Below are positions 47,451 through 57,362 of a stretch of 64,000 nt of DNA, piece by piece. The stretch's first letter is position 1. Each line of letters begins with the position of its first letter. The translations under genes were made by a program, and so were the position numbers. A model generated the notes under the pieces. That model saw nothing but the letters and a program-made list of their open reading frames with translations. It made no database searches and was not told the DNA's origin. Location: assembly GCA_947494305.1 (NCBI GenBank), contig CANLUL010000002.1, forward strand, positions 1-64,000, written 5' to 3'. This DNA is from an uncultured Sphingomonadaceae bacterium. GTDB lineage: Bacteria; Pseudomonadota; Alphaproteobacteria; Sphingomonadales; Sphingomonadaceae.

Positions 47451-49307
47451 TCAAGACGCCTTCACACCGGCAATCCACTGATCTACTCGCTTTTCCAATA
47501 TACCAAGCGGCAACGCGCCGCCGCCCAAAACCGTGTCATGAAACGCGCGCATATCAAATTTTTCTCCCAGTTCTGTCTTCGCTCGGGCGCGCAACTCCAA
47601 TATTTTGATCATTCCGATTTTGTAGCTCGTTGCCTGTCCGGGGTTGACTAGATAGCGCCTGACCTCCGATCGCACCGCCGCTTCAGGAATGGACGAGTTT
47701 TCGAGGAAATAGGCGATTGCCCTCTGTTCACTCCAACCTTTGGCGTGCAGACCGGTATCAACTACCAACCGAATTGCCCGCCAAATCTCGCTGGTTAGGC
47801 GACCGAACTCAGAATAGGGGTTTTCATAACCGCCCATTTCTTTGGCGAGATATTCTGAATAGAGGCCCCAACCTTCACTATAGGCAGTGTACCCAGCTTG
47901 CGTCCGAAATTTTGGAATTCCTTCGAGCTCCTGTGCAATCGAAATTTGCATATGGTGGCCAGGCAGGCCTTCATGATAAGCAATCACCTCAAGCGTCGGG
48001 ATAGGCATCGCGCGCATATCGGAAAGATGCGCATAATAAATACCAGGCCTCGACCCATCGGGCGTTCCGCTGCGATAATGCTGAGCCGCACCATCGCGTT
48101 CCCGGAAAGCCTCGACTCTGCGAACTTCCAGATCGGCTTTGGGCAATATCCCAAAATATTTAGGCAGCTTAGGTTTTAGCGCATCAATATGCCCCTTAGC
48201 AGTCGCAATATATTGATCGGCTCCTGCATCGTCATCGGAAAAATAAAACTGATCATCTTCTCGAATAAATTTGAAGAACGCCTTTAGTTCGCCCTTGAAT
48301 CCGACTTTGGTTTTGATGGCCTCCATGTCAGCGCGGAGTCGTGCCACTTCAGATAAACCAATATTGTGAATTTCTTCAGCTGTCAGATCGGTCGTTGTCT
48401 GATTGCGCAGTCGGTAATTGTAGTAATCCATGCCGTTGGGAAGCGCTCCTGCCCCTTTTGCCTCGGCATCGGTATTGGGCATATCGGCATTATACCAAGC
48501 GATGACCCGTTGATAGGCAGGAGCAAAACTGCCAACCAATGCCTCACGGGCATTGGTGCGCATTGTAGCAGCGCGGGCAGCGGTGATCTCGCCTTCATCT
48601 ACAAGCTTCTTCAATTTGCTTTTGGTGGCCGCCCAAATTGCGCTGTCCGGCCCATCATCAAAAGGTGCACCGCTGATAATTTTAGTCGATTGATCTATGA
48701 CTCCTTCATAGGCGAAGCGCGGCGGGCGGGTTCCGGCGCCAGCATTTCTCTTTGCGCGTGCCAACAGCTGGTCAAGCGCTGTTGCGACACCCGATAACCG
48801 CTGGATAAAACCAATCATATCCGCTTCGGTTTCGACTTTGTGCGTGTTGATCAGGAAGGTTGGGAAAAAGCTCTGCAATCCATTATGTTGATGCAGCGCA
48901 TAGCGGTTAATCCGAAACAGTAATGCGGACTCTGACTGCTCCAGGTCATAGAGCCACATATCATAGGAAGTCTTCGCTTCGGGTGAGAGCGTATCATAGT
49001 CAAAGCTGCTCCGCATTTCCTTCACTGCGCCGCGTAACCAAGCCAGCTGTCGGTTCAGAGCCTCATCACTAAAATCATCTATTTTTCCATAGTCGGTTTT
49101 GCGACCAATAAATGTCTGTTCAATCGGGCTAAAAGCAAGCTGCTCTTCAAATTTCCTATCGAACCAGGCATTGATGCGCTCATCTTGTGACACACTAACC
49201 ACCGGCGCTGGCGATGCCGCTGTTGCAGTTGGTTTGTCCGGCACGGTCTGACAAGCGGCTAGCGTCGCTGTCGCAATAGACAATGTGAGATATTTGCGAA
49301 CGTGCAT
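47451..49307 (-). CDS. DUF885 peptidase-like lipoprotein (copy 2)
   Basis: 618-aa envelope protein. The lipoprotein signal is ATATLAAC with Cys near residue 19; the start is the ATG at 49307. The DUF885 core includes the metal-binding motif AYHEGLPGHHMQ near residue 478, resembling a zinc metallopeptidase HExx-type site, and a C-terminal GGGALPLGILEKRVDQW. Helical M32-like peptidase activity is plausible but unproven. It is a close paralogue of the gene immediately upstream (by eye most residues are identical), separated by about 120 nt. Confidence 0.92.
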   Translation of the reverse strand: MHVRKYLTLSIATATLAACQTVPDKPTATAASPAPVVSVSQDERINAWFDRKFEEQLAFSPIEQTFIGRKTDYGKIDDFSDEALNRQLAWLRGAVKEMRSSFDYDTLSPEAKTSYDMWLYDLEQSESALLFRINRYALHQHNGLQSFFPTFLINTHKVETEADMIGFIQRLSGVATALDQLLARAKRNAGAGTRPPRFAYEGVIDQSTKIISGAPFDDGPDSAIWAATKSKLKKLVDEGEITAARAATMRTNAREALVGSFAPAYQRVIAWYNADMPNTDAEAKGAGALPNGMDYYNYRLRNQTTTDLTAEEIHNIGLSEVARLRADMEAIKTKVGFKGELKAFFKFIREDDQFYFSDDDAGADQYIATAKGHIDALKPKLPKYFGILPKADLEVRRVEAFRERDGAAQHYRSGTPDGSRPGIYYAHLSDMRAMPIPTLEVIAYHEGLPGHHMQISIAQELEGIPKFRTQAGYTAYSEGWGLYSEYLAKEMGGYENPYSEFGRLTSEIWRAIRLVVDTGLHAKGWSEQRAIAYFLENSSIPEAAVRSEVRRYLVNPGQATSYKIGMIKILELRARAKTELGEKFDMRAFHDTVLGGGALPLGILEKRVDQWIAGVKAS

Positions 49308-49430
49308 AATGTTACTGCTCCCGAAAATTTGATGAAAGCATGGCACAACTCATATCATATTGGAACGCCTGCCAGCCCAACACAAAAATCAAGGTGCATG
49401 CTCTCGATTAACTGATCTAACGAGAGAGCG

Positions 49431-51293
49431 CTAAGCGCCTTTCGTTTCCGCAATCCACTGGTCGATCATTTTTTCAAGGATATTGAGCGGCACCGAGCCA
49501 CCACCCAAAACGGTGTCATGAAAACCGCGAATATCAAAATCATCACCCAGCTCTCGCTCCGCCTTGGCGCGCAATTCCTGAATCTTGAGCATTCCTATTT
49601 TGTAGCTCGTCGCCTGCCCTGGCATCACTAGATAGCGGCGTACTTCACTGCGCACGGCGGTTTCCGGAATAGGGGAGTTGGCAAGGAAATATTCAACCGC
49701 CTGCTCCTCGGTCCAACCCTTGCTATGAAGGCCGGTATCCACAACCAACCGAATGGCTCGCCAGATCTCGGTCGTCAAGCGACCAAAGTCCGAATAAGGG
49801 TTTTCATAAGCGCCCATTTCCTTGGCCAGAGTCTCGGAATAGAGCGCCCAACCTTCTCCAAAGGCGGGAATATAACCGCCTTGCGCACGGAATTTGGGAA
49901 CGCCTTCTAACTCTTGAGCGATCGAACTTTGCATATGATGACCCGGATTACCTTCATGATAGGCGATCACTTCTAGACTATGAATGGGCATCGCTCGCAT
50001 ATCGGATAGATGCGCATAATAGGTGCCAGGGCGCGAACCATCCGGCGTGCCGGTACGATAATGTTGGGCAGCGCCATCTTGCTCACGAAATGGCTCCACG
50101 CGTTTTACCACCAAATCAGCTTTGGGAAGTGTCCCGAAAAACTTCGGCAGCTCTGATTTAATCGCTGCGAGATGTTTCTCAGCCGTATCGATATAATCCT
50201 GTGCACCTTTATCGTCGCTTGAAAAGTAGAATTGGTCATCTTCGCGTAGGAAGGTGAAGAAGGCTTGCAGGTCTTCTGCAAAATTCACGCTGTCCTTGAT
50301 CGTTTCCATTTCGGTGCGAATACGCTTCACTTCACTGAGGCCGATATTGTGAATCTCATTGGCGGTCAGCTTGGTCGTTGTTTGGTTGGCCAAGCGATAG
50401 TTATAGAATGCCTCACCATTGGGCAGTTCCGATACGCCAAAGGACTGTTCTTTGGTGTTCGGAAGGTCGGCCTTGAACCAGGCAATGATCCGATCATAGG
50501 CTGGTTGCAAAGAACCGGTTAATGCCGTCCGCGCCTGTTCTTTCAGAGCATCAGAACGGGCTTGGGTAATTGTGCCGTCTTTCACCAATGTCGCCAATTT
50601 GGTCTGAGTAGCCTCCCACAGCGCGGAAGCCTTACCCTCACCAAAAGGCGCACCGGTTGTAATTTTCTGAGATTGCTCGATCACCCCCTCATAGGCAAAG
50701 CGAGGCGGTCGTGTTCCGGCCTTTGCATTGGCCTGTGATCGCGCCAGCAATTGATCCAATGCGCGCGCACTCTCTTTCAACCGTGCAATGAACGCCATCA
50801 TATCAGCCTCGCTGGAGACCCGATGCTGATTGATCAAGAAAGTGGGAAAGTAGGATTGTTGTCCATTAAACTGGTGCAATACATATTCGTTATTGCGGAA
50901 AGCCACGCCAGATTCCGCTTCGTTCAAACGAAACAACCACATATCCCAAGATATTTTCCCATCTGCAGATAGCTTGGCATAATCAAAAGACCGTTTCATC
51001 TCAGCGGTACTGTCTTGCATCCACTTGAGCTGCCGATCCCATCTCTCGACCGAGTAGTCGTCAATCTTGTCGTAATCGGTTTTGCGACCCAGTAATGTTT
51101 GCGTGATCGGGCTGAACTTGAGGCCTTCTTCAAATTTCGCATCGAACCAGATGTTCAGACGGTCTGTTTCAGACTGCGTTGGCGTAACCGCTGAGCTCAC
51201 GGTCGCTGGCGCTTCAGAGGAAGTTGCTTGCGTAGTTGCCGAACAAGCAGCCAGCGTTGTAGACGCCAATAGGATAGTCAGTAATTTTGTCAT
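49431..51293 (-). CDS. DUF885 peptidase-like lipoprotein (copy 1)
   Basis: 620-aa envelope protein with a lipoprotein signal (LASTTLAAC, Cys17). The motif AYHEGNPGHHMQ and all long conserved blocks match the downstream paralogue; the motif differs only in Asn for Leu. The pair looks like a tandem duplication that has been kept. The ATG at 51293 follows GAGAGG at 10 nt. The substrate is unknown; a peptide or amide-bond hydrolase in the periplasm is the likeliest reading. Confidence 0.92.
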   Translation of the reverse strand: MTKLLTILLASTTLAACSATTQATSSEAPATVSSAVTPTQSETDRLNIWFDAKFEEGLKFSPITQTLLGRKTDYDKIDDYSVERWDRQLKWMQDSTAEMKRSFDYAKLSADGKISWDMWLFRLNEAESGVAFRNNEYVLHQFNGQQSYFPTFLINQHRVSSEADMMAFIARLKESARALDQLLARSQANAKAGTRPPRFAYEGVIEQSQKITTGAPFGEGKASALWEATQTKLATLVKDGTITQARSDALKEQARTALTGSLQPAYDRIIAWFKADLPNTKEQSFGVSELPNGEAFYNYRLANQTTTKLTANEIHNIGLSEVKRIRTEMETIKDSVNFAEDLQAFFTFLREDDQFYFSSDDKGAQDYIDTAEKHLAAIKSELPKFFGTLPKADLVVKRVEPFREQDGAAQHYRTGTPDGSRPGTYYAHLSDMRAMPIHSLEVIAYHEGNPGHHMQSSIAQELEGVPKFRAQGGYIPAFGEGWALYSETLAKEMGAYENPYSDFGRLTTEIWRAIRLVVDTGLHSKGWTEEQAVEYFLANSPIPETAVRSEVRRYLVMPGQATSYKIGMLKIQELRAKAERELGDDFDIRGFHDTVLGGGSVPLNILEKMIDQWIAETKGA

Positions 51294-51410
51294 GGAAACA
51301 ACCTCTCACTAATATAATATCTTTGGTAACTGCATGGCATAGTCTTTTCGGTTTGGGAACATTTTCAAACATTTGGTTGATCGGCACATAGTTGTATTGA
51401 CGCAAATTCA

Positions 51411-51426
51411 GTTGACTTGGGTCAAC
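51411..51426 (+). promoter_or_regulatory. Inverted repeat upstream of the ClbS-like gene
   Basis: GTTGAC-TTGG-GTCAAC is a perfect 6-bp inverted repeat 50 nt before the ClbS-like ATG, overlapping TTGAC sequences that could be a -35 box. It is a plausible operator; the regulator is unknown. Confidence 0.35.
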
Positions 51427-51475
51427 GCCGCCATTTGATTTCAAGCGTACATCTTGATCGAAAGGCAGGAGATCG

Positions 51476-51970
51476 ATGGCCGCGACAAATAAATCTGAAT
51501 TGTTAGAAATTACTCAAAAGGAATTTGAGAAGCTTGAGAAGCTCCTATCATCAATCGACAGTGATTGTGCATACGACAAAGATGAAGATCAAACCTCTAT
51601 TAAAGATGTAGTTACTCATCGCGCGCACTGGATTGGTCTGTTTTTTGGTTGGTATGAAGATGGTTTGATGGGGAGAGAAGTTTATTTCCCAGCACAAGGT
51701 TATAAGTGGAACGAGCTTAAGCAATATAATGCTCAGCTGCGACAACAACATGCTGACATTGATTGGCAGGATGCCTTAGCAAAATTACGGGATAGCTTTG
51801 AACAACTCGTCGACTTTATCGACACCCAAACCAACAACGAGCTTTATGGCAGTCCGATGAAGGGGGCGAACAACGACTGGACTCCCGGTCGCTGGGCGGA
51901 AGCAGCCGGCGCAAGTCACTTTCGATCCGCATCAAAATATATCCGCTCAAGGCTAAGGAATTTAAAATAG
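51476..51970 (+). CDS. ClbS/DfsB family four-helix bundle protein
   Basis: 164-aa soluble helical protein of the DinB/YfiT-like group. Family cues are IKDVVTHRAHWIGLFFGWYEDG (residues about 42-63), FPAQGYKWNELKQYN near 72 and the terminal SASKYIRSRLRN. ClbS of the colibactin cluster hydrolyses the cyclopropane warhead of colibactin and protects the producer's DNA. Most genomic homologues, like this one, stand alone, so a colibactin role should not be assumed. An AGGCAGGAG ribosome site precedes the ATG. Confidence 0.88.
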   Translation: MAATNKSELLEITQKEFEKLEKLLSSIDSDCAYDKDEDQTSIKDVVTHRAHWIGLFFGWYEDGLMGREVYFPAQGYKWNELKQYNAQLRQQHADIDWQDALAKLRDSFEQLVDFIDTQTNNELYGSPMKGANNDWTPGRWAEAAGASHFRSASKYIRSRLRNLK

Positions 51971-51996
51971 AAACAACCCTATTTTGGTTCTGAAAT

Positions 51997-52030
51997 ACAA
52001 AAAAGGGCCGGAGGTTTCCCTCCAGCCCTT
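51997..52030 (-). terminator. Terminator of the groESL operon
   Basis: On the minus strand AGGGCTGGAGG-GAAA-CCTCCGGCCCT, a GC-rich stem with a GAAA tetraloop, is followed by a T6 run. It lies about 33 nt past the groEL stop. Confidence 0.9.
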
Positions 52031-52062
52031 CTTGAGTTTCAGACGTATCTGAGAAGCGTGGC

Positions 52063-53736
<1,674 letters not shown>

Positions 53737-53771
53737 TTATGAGTTTAAATGATGAAATGAATACAAGGAGA

Positions 53772-54059
53772 TTACTCGATGATACCGAGAATATCGCTTT
53801 CTTTCATGATGATCAGCTCTTTGCCTTCAACGGTAACTTCCGTGCCGGACCATTTGCCGAACAGGATGGTGTCGCCTTTTTTGACATCAAGCGGCGTAGA
53901 TTTGCCGTTGTCGTCTTTCAAGCCATTGCCAACGGCAACCACTTTGCCTTCGGATGGTTTTTCCTGCGCGCTGTCAGGAATGATGATGCCGCCAGCGGTT
54001 TTTGTATCCGCTTCAACACGGCTAACCAGTACGCGGTCATGTAGTGGACGAAATTTCAT
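53772..54059 (-). CDS. groS: Co-chaperonin GroES
   Basis: 95-aa lid protein of the GroEL chamber. It begins [20 protein letters not shown] and contains the mobile-loop sequence [16 protein letters not shown] and the terminal ESDILGIIE. First gene of the groESL operon, preceded by an 82-nt leader and a perfect CIRCE element, so heat-shock control by HrcA is expected. Confidence 0.99.
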   Translation of the reverse strand: MKFRPLHDRVLVSRVEADTKTAGGIIIPDSAQEKPSEGKVVAVGNGLKDDNGKSTPLDVKKGDTILFGKWSGTEVTVEGKELIIMKESDILGIIE

Positions 54060-54141
54060 ATGTTTCCCTTTCTTGTCCGACCTTTAGGATCAACCCGCCT
54101 GCTCCTTTGGAAAAAGGCCGGTTGAGCTGAATATTCGAGAA

Positions 54142-54168
54142 TTAGCACTCACTCCTTTCGAGTGCTAA
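54142..54168 (-). promoter_or_regulatory. CIRCE operator (HrcA binding site)
   Basis: TTAGCACTC, nine spacer bases and GAGTGCTAA match the CIRCE consensus without mismatch, 82 nt before the groES start. HrcA, not encoded in this window, represses chaperonin genes through this element. Confidence 0.98.
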
Positions 54169-54174
54169 CCAGGT

Positions 54175-54203
54175 TCATGTAGTCGCTATTTTCCGACGGT
54201 CAA
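54175..54203 (-). promoter_or_regulatory. Candidate groESL promoter
   Basis: On the minus strand TTGACC, a 17-nt spacer and ACATGA stand where a promoter would place its start point at the edge of the CIRCE element. The -35 is good and the -10 is weak. Position relative to CIRCE is the main support. Confidence 0.45.
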
Positions 54204-54288
54204 GAGATTCCGGAAAATTTATTTATCTCTCTTTTTGTTGGATTTTCGCGGCTTTGCGATTCTTTTGGAAAAATTTTTCTAACCCAGT

Positions 54289-54314
54289 GTAACGACATCT
54301 CCGACTCCGGCGAA
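54289..54314 (+). promoter_or_regulatory. Candidate ECF (SigF-type) promoter of the buf operon
   Basis: GTAACG, 16 nt and CGAA lie about 65 nt before the bufA start. An AAC-containing -35 with a CG-containing -10 at this spacing is the ECF form, and it is close to the GTAACC...CGAA motif I recall for Caulobacter SigF. The matching sigma gene lies in the same operon, so the promoter would be autoregulated. Confidence 0.65.
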
Positions 54315-54378
54315 TGGCTTGATGAACCACTTTGAGCGGTTCTCCCTTATTCCCCAATTTCCTAGAGAGGAAAAATTC

Positions 54379-54672
54379 ATGTCTTCATTTGTTAAATCTG
54401 CCGCTGCTGCTGCCGTATTGGCTTCCGCTGCTACCATGACTCTTACCGCTACTGCTGCTGAAGCAGCTGGTGCAAAAGAAAAATGCTTCGGCGTTGCTTT
54501 GGCCGGCAAAAATGACTGCGCTGCAGGTCCAGGTACGAGCTGCTCCGGTACGTCGACCATCAATTATCAGGGCAACGCTTGGAAATATGTATCCAAAGGC
54601 AGCTGCACTAAAATTGGCGGTTCACTTACAGCTAAAAAAGGCAACAAAAAACCCGTTCCACAACGCGGCTAA
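54379..54672 (+). CDS. bufA1: BufA1-type bufferin precursor (DUF2282)
   Basis: 97-aa exported precursor. A Sec signal of about 29 residues (hydrophobic Ala-rich, ending TAAEA) is followed by a DUF2282 core with four cysteines, C36 (EKCFGVA), C47 (KNDCAAG), C55 (SCSG) and C76 (KGSCTKIGG). In known bufferins, the BufB/BufC pair converts such cysteines to thiooxazole-type groups that bind copper in the periplasm; applying this here rests on family and gene context. The ATG at 54379 follows GAGAGGA at 8 nt. First gene of the six-gene operon and divergent from groES. Confidence 0.93.
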   Translation: MSSFVKSAAAAAVLASAATMTLTATAAEAAGAKEKCFGVALAGKNDCAAGPGTSCSGTSTINYQGNAWKYVSKGSCTKIGGSLTAKKGNKKPVPQRG

Positions 54673-54690
54673 TTGCGCTAGTTTTTGCGG

Positions 54691-55605
54691 ATGAACAACA
54701 GCTCTGATCCTCATGTTTCGGAAAATCATGCTATGCCGTACTCCCTCCCTCCATCAGGCGGCATAGGTCTAAAGTCAGTCCATTATGAAAATGTGCTGGC
54801 GGAAGGTGACAATCTGAAACACCCTTCTTGGGTTGAGGTTCATCCGCAGAATTACTTCGGTGATGGCGGGCCATCGCATAGATGGCTAACCGCTATTGCC
54901 GAAGTTTATCCTTTGAGTTTTCACAGCGTTGGTCTTTCGCTTGGAAGCGCCGATGGCCTGAATGAATATGAACTTGAAAAGATAGCGGAGCTTTGTGATC
55001 GCTATCAACCGGCCATGGTCTCTGACCATTTGAGCTGGAGCGGCAATGCACATGACCGCTACCCCGATCTGCTCCCCATTCCCTATACACAGGAATCGCT
55101 CAATCATTTCGCCGCGCAAATCGGGCGGGTGCAAGATAGATTGAAACGCCCCATCCTCATCGAAAACCCCTCACGTTATCTGTCGTATAAAGACGATCAG
55201 ATGAGCGAGACCGATTTCATTCATGCACTCTGCAAACAAGCCGGGTGCGGATTGCTGTTCGATGTCAACAATGTCGAGGTGACAGCCACCAACGTCCATC
55301 TGGATATGGAGGCGTATATAGATGCGATTGATCCGAACATAGTTGGTGAAATGCATCTGGCAGGGCATGTGCGAGAAGAACATGATGACGGGCCATTGTT
55401 AATTGATGATCATGGCTCAATTGTTTCCGATGTCACCTGGGATCTTTACAACCGCTTCATTGAACGCGCTGGCCCGAAACCAACGCTGATCGAATGGGAT
55501 ACTGATATTCCAGAATATGATGTGTTGATGACCGAGGTTGGCAAGGTTGAAGCCGTAATCGAAAACCACAATCAGGAAACACCGCGCCATGCCCTCGCTA
55601 GCTGA
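54691..55605 (+). CDS. bufB1: BufB: DUF692 multinuclear iron oxidase (MNIO)
   Basis: 304-aa TIM-barrel enzyme of the MbnB/DUF692 family that uses iron and O2 to modify peptide cysteines. Characteristic strands are WVEVHPQNYFGDGG near residue 46, MVSDHLSWSG near 109, RPILIENPSRYL near 151, LLFDVNNVEVTA near 186, and EMHLAGH near 218, which together provide the His/Asp/Glu iron ligands. The start is ATG 54691, with ATG 54733 as an alternative; neither has a strong ribosome site, so coupling to bufA (18-nt gap) is likely. It overlaps bufC by 17 nt. Confidence 0.94.
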   Translation: MNNSSDPHVSENHAMPYSLPPSGGIGLKSVHYENVLAEGDNLKHPSWVEVHPQNYFGDGGPSHRWLTAIAEVYPLSFHSVGLSLGSADGLNEYELEKIAELCDRYQPAMVSDHLSWSGNAHDRYPDLLPIPYTQESLNHFAAQIGRVQDRLKRPILIENPSRYLSYKDDQMSETDFIHALCKQAGCGLLFDVNNVEVTATNVHLDMEAYIDAIDPNIVGEMHLAGHVREEHDDGPLLIDDHGSIVSDVTWDLYNRFIERAGPKPTLIEWDTDIPEYDVLMTEVGKVEAVIENHNQETPRHALAS

Positions 55606-56353
55606 GAGCCAATCGCGTTTCATTGCGTGTCTGCAAAAAGGCCCGGACCATTTGCCGGTTGAGATGTTCACCGAGAGTGCCAATCGTGCGCTACTTGGTA
55701 TGAAAGCGCACGCCAATACCATCTCCCACGCACGCCTGGTTGCACTCGAAAATGCGTATCCCAAATTGCACGAGCATATGGGCCACGAGGAATTTCACTC
55801 CGTTTCGCGCGATTATATCGAACAAGATCACATATTGCTCTGCGATATGAACACCATTGCGGAGGATTTTTCCCGATTTCTCGAACAAAACAATATTGGT
55901 GCTACCGAAGTTGATTTGGCTAAAGTGGAATGGGCTTGGCTCGAGAGTTATCGCGCAGCTGAAGCTGAACCAGTTATGCTCGAAGATATCGTGACACTTG
56001 ATGAAGATGGCCTTCTAGCCTTACCCATTGATCGACATCCTGCCGTACAATTGATTCAACTATCAGGGAAATTATCACCCGAACTTGCTGAACTAGGCGA
56101 GGAAACCCCGCACGCCTTGCTAGTAGCCCGCCCCGAAGAGCAGGTATTATTCCACCCGCTATCGAAATTAGAGCATCAGATAGCCAAAAAAATTGCAAAT
56201 ATTTCCTGTATGGGTAACCTTTTGGAGAAAGCCATCGAATTGGTTGGTAAGAACGCAAATGCTGAAGGGGACGCTGAACAGGCAATGCCTCATCTGATCA
56301 GGTTGATCCAGGCGGGCGCGTTGATGAAAAAACAAGATTTACAGGGAAGTTAA
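55589..56353 (+). CDS. bufC1: BufC: DUF2063 MNIO partner protein
   Basis: 254-aa soluble protein. The N-terminal DUF2063 domain (residues 1-95) has the pattern FIACLQKG...ANRALLGMKAHANTISHARLVALENAYPKL, and a mixed C-terminal domain follows. In MNIO systems this partner presents the precursor peptide to the oxidase. The gene starts inside the end of bufB (17-nt overlap), a strong sign of co-translation and a stoichiometric complex. Confidence 0.93.
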   Translation: MPSLAESQSRFIACLQKGPDHLPVEMFTESANRALLGMKAHANTISHARLVALENAYPKLHEHMGHEEFHSVSRDYIEQDHILLCDMNTIAEDFSRFLEQNNIGATEVDLAKVEWAWLESYRAAEAEPVMLEDIVTLDEDGLLALPIDRHPAVQLIQLSGKLSPELAELGEETPHALLVARPEEQVLFHPLSKLEHQIAKKIANISCMGNLLEKAIELVGKNANAEGDAEQAMPHLIRLIQAGALMKKQDLQGS

Positions 56354-56354
56354 T

Positions 56355-56813
56355 ATGTCCAATCTGATACAAAATACATTTGAGAAAATCAGCGGTCCGG
56401 TGCCAGAATCTATTGCACTTTTACTAGCACGGCTTGGCCTTGGCGGCGTATTTTATCGTTCGGCCACCAGTCGGATGGAAGAAGGCAGTTGGACGCAATT
56501 GTCCGAAAACGCGATCTACCAGTTTTCTGAAGAACCCTTTAACCAGGTACCGGTTATCAATGGTGAATTTGGTGCCTATTTTACCAGTTATACCGAACTG
56601 TTGATCGGCATAGCCTTGATGTTGGGTATCGCGACACGTTTCAGTGCATTTGCCGTATTGGGCATGGCTGCGGTCATTCAGATTTTCGTCTTTCCAAGTT
56701 TTGCGCATCTATGGGCCACGGTTACGGTTTGGGTCGCACTCGCGTTGATCTTAATCATTCGCGGCGGCGGCATGCTCTCGATCGACAAGTTAATCGGGCA
56801 TAAACTCGGTTAA
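56355..56813 (+). CDS. DoxX family membrane protein of the buf operon
   Basis: 152-aa protein with four hydrophobic helices. It opens with a short polar tail, then PESIALLLARLGLGGVFYRSA, and has the DoxX-type block TSYTELLIGIALMLGIATRFSAFAVLGMA (residues about 74-102). DoxX members are frequent fourth genes in bufferin operons. A redox or quinol-related role is proposed for the family but is unproven. It starts one base after the bufC stop. Confidence 0.92.
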   Translation: MSNLIQNTFEKISGPVPESIALLLARLGLGGVFYRSATSRMEEGSWTQLSENAIYQFSEEPFNQVPVINGEFGAYFTSYTELLIGIALMLGIATRFSAFAVLGMAAVIQIFVFPSFAHLWATVTVWVALALILIIRGGGMLSIDKLIGHKLG

Positions 56814-56836
56814 TCGGCAGGGCTGGGAGAGCATAG

Positions 56837-57361
56837 ATGATCGCCAATGAAGAAACCATGCGGCACCTGATGGTGAAAGCGCAAGGTGGCGACAAGCAAT
56901 GCTATGCCAGCTTGCTGGCCGAATGCGAGAAATGGCTTCGGCGTTACTACGCGCGCAAGATTAACCCATCTGCAATTGATGATCTGGTACAAGAAACCTT
57001 GATTTCGTTGCACCGCAAACGCGCCAGTTATGATCCGACAAAAGCGTTTTTACCCTGGCTCGCCGCCATTGGCCGCTATCGCTGGATCGACAGCTTGCGC
57101 AAAATTTATCGCCATGATCATGACGAGCTTTACGAAGAAATGGTCGCCGATCCCCAGGAAGAAAGCGTGTCTGCAAAGGTCAGCCTGGAACGTCTTTTGG
57201 GTATGATCCCGGAAAAACAGGCGGAAGTGATCAGCATGGTAAAAATAGAAGGCCTCAGCATTGCCGAGGCATCCGAACAAACAGGCCAATCAGAATCATT
57301 GGTCAAAGTGAATATCCATCGGGGGCTCAAGAAAATGAGCGCCTTAATCGAGAGTGAGTAG
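56837..57361 (+). CDS. sigF: ECF sigma factor (SigF-like) of the buf operon
   Basis: 174-aa RNA polymerase sigma subunit. Region 2 covers about residues 20-85 (DDLVQETLISLHRKRASYD, FLPWLAAIGRYRWIDSLRK). Region 4 covers 118-170 (LLGMIPEKQAEVISMVKIEG, then ASEQTGQSESLVKVNIHRG). It is followed one base later by the NrsF-type anti-sigma gene, the same arrangement as Caulobacter sigF-nrsF, which responds to heavy-metal stress. It probably transcribes its own operon from the GTAACG...CGAA promoter. Confidence 0.94.
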   Translation: MIANEETMRHLMVKAQGGDKQCYASLLAECEKWLRRYYARKINPSAIDDLVQETLISLHRKRASYDPTKAFLPWLAAIGRYRWIDSLRKIYRHDHDELYEEMVADPQEESVSAKVSLERLLGMIPEKQAEVISMVKIEGLSIAEASEQTGQSESLVKVNIHRGLKKMSALIESE

Positions 57362-57362
57362 A

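Larger units (their letters stand above)
54060..54378. other. Divergent control region of groESL and the buf operon
   Basis: This 319-nt gap holds the groESL leader, the CIRCE operator and a candidate groES promoter on the minus strand. On the plus strand it holds a candidate ECF-sigma promoter and the roughly 58-nt bufA leader. No extra gene is seen in it. Confidence 0.75.
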
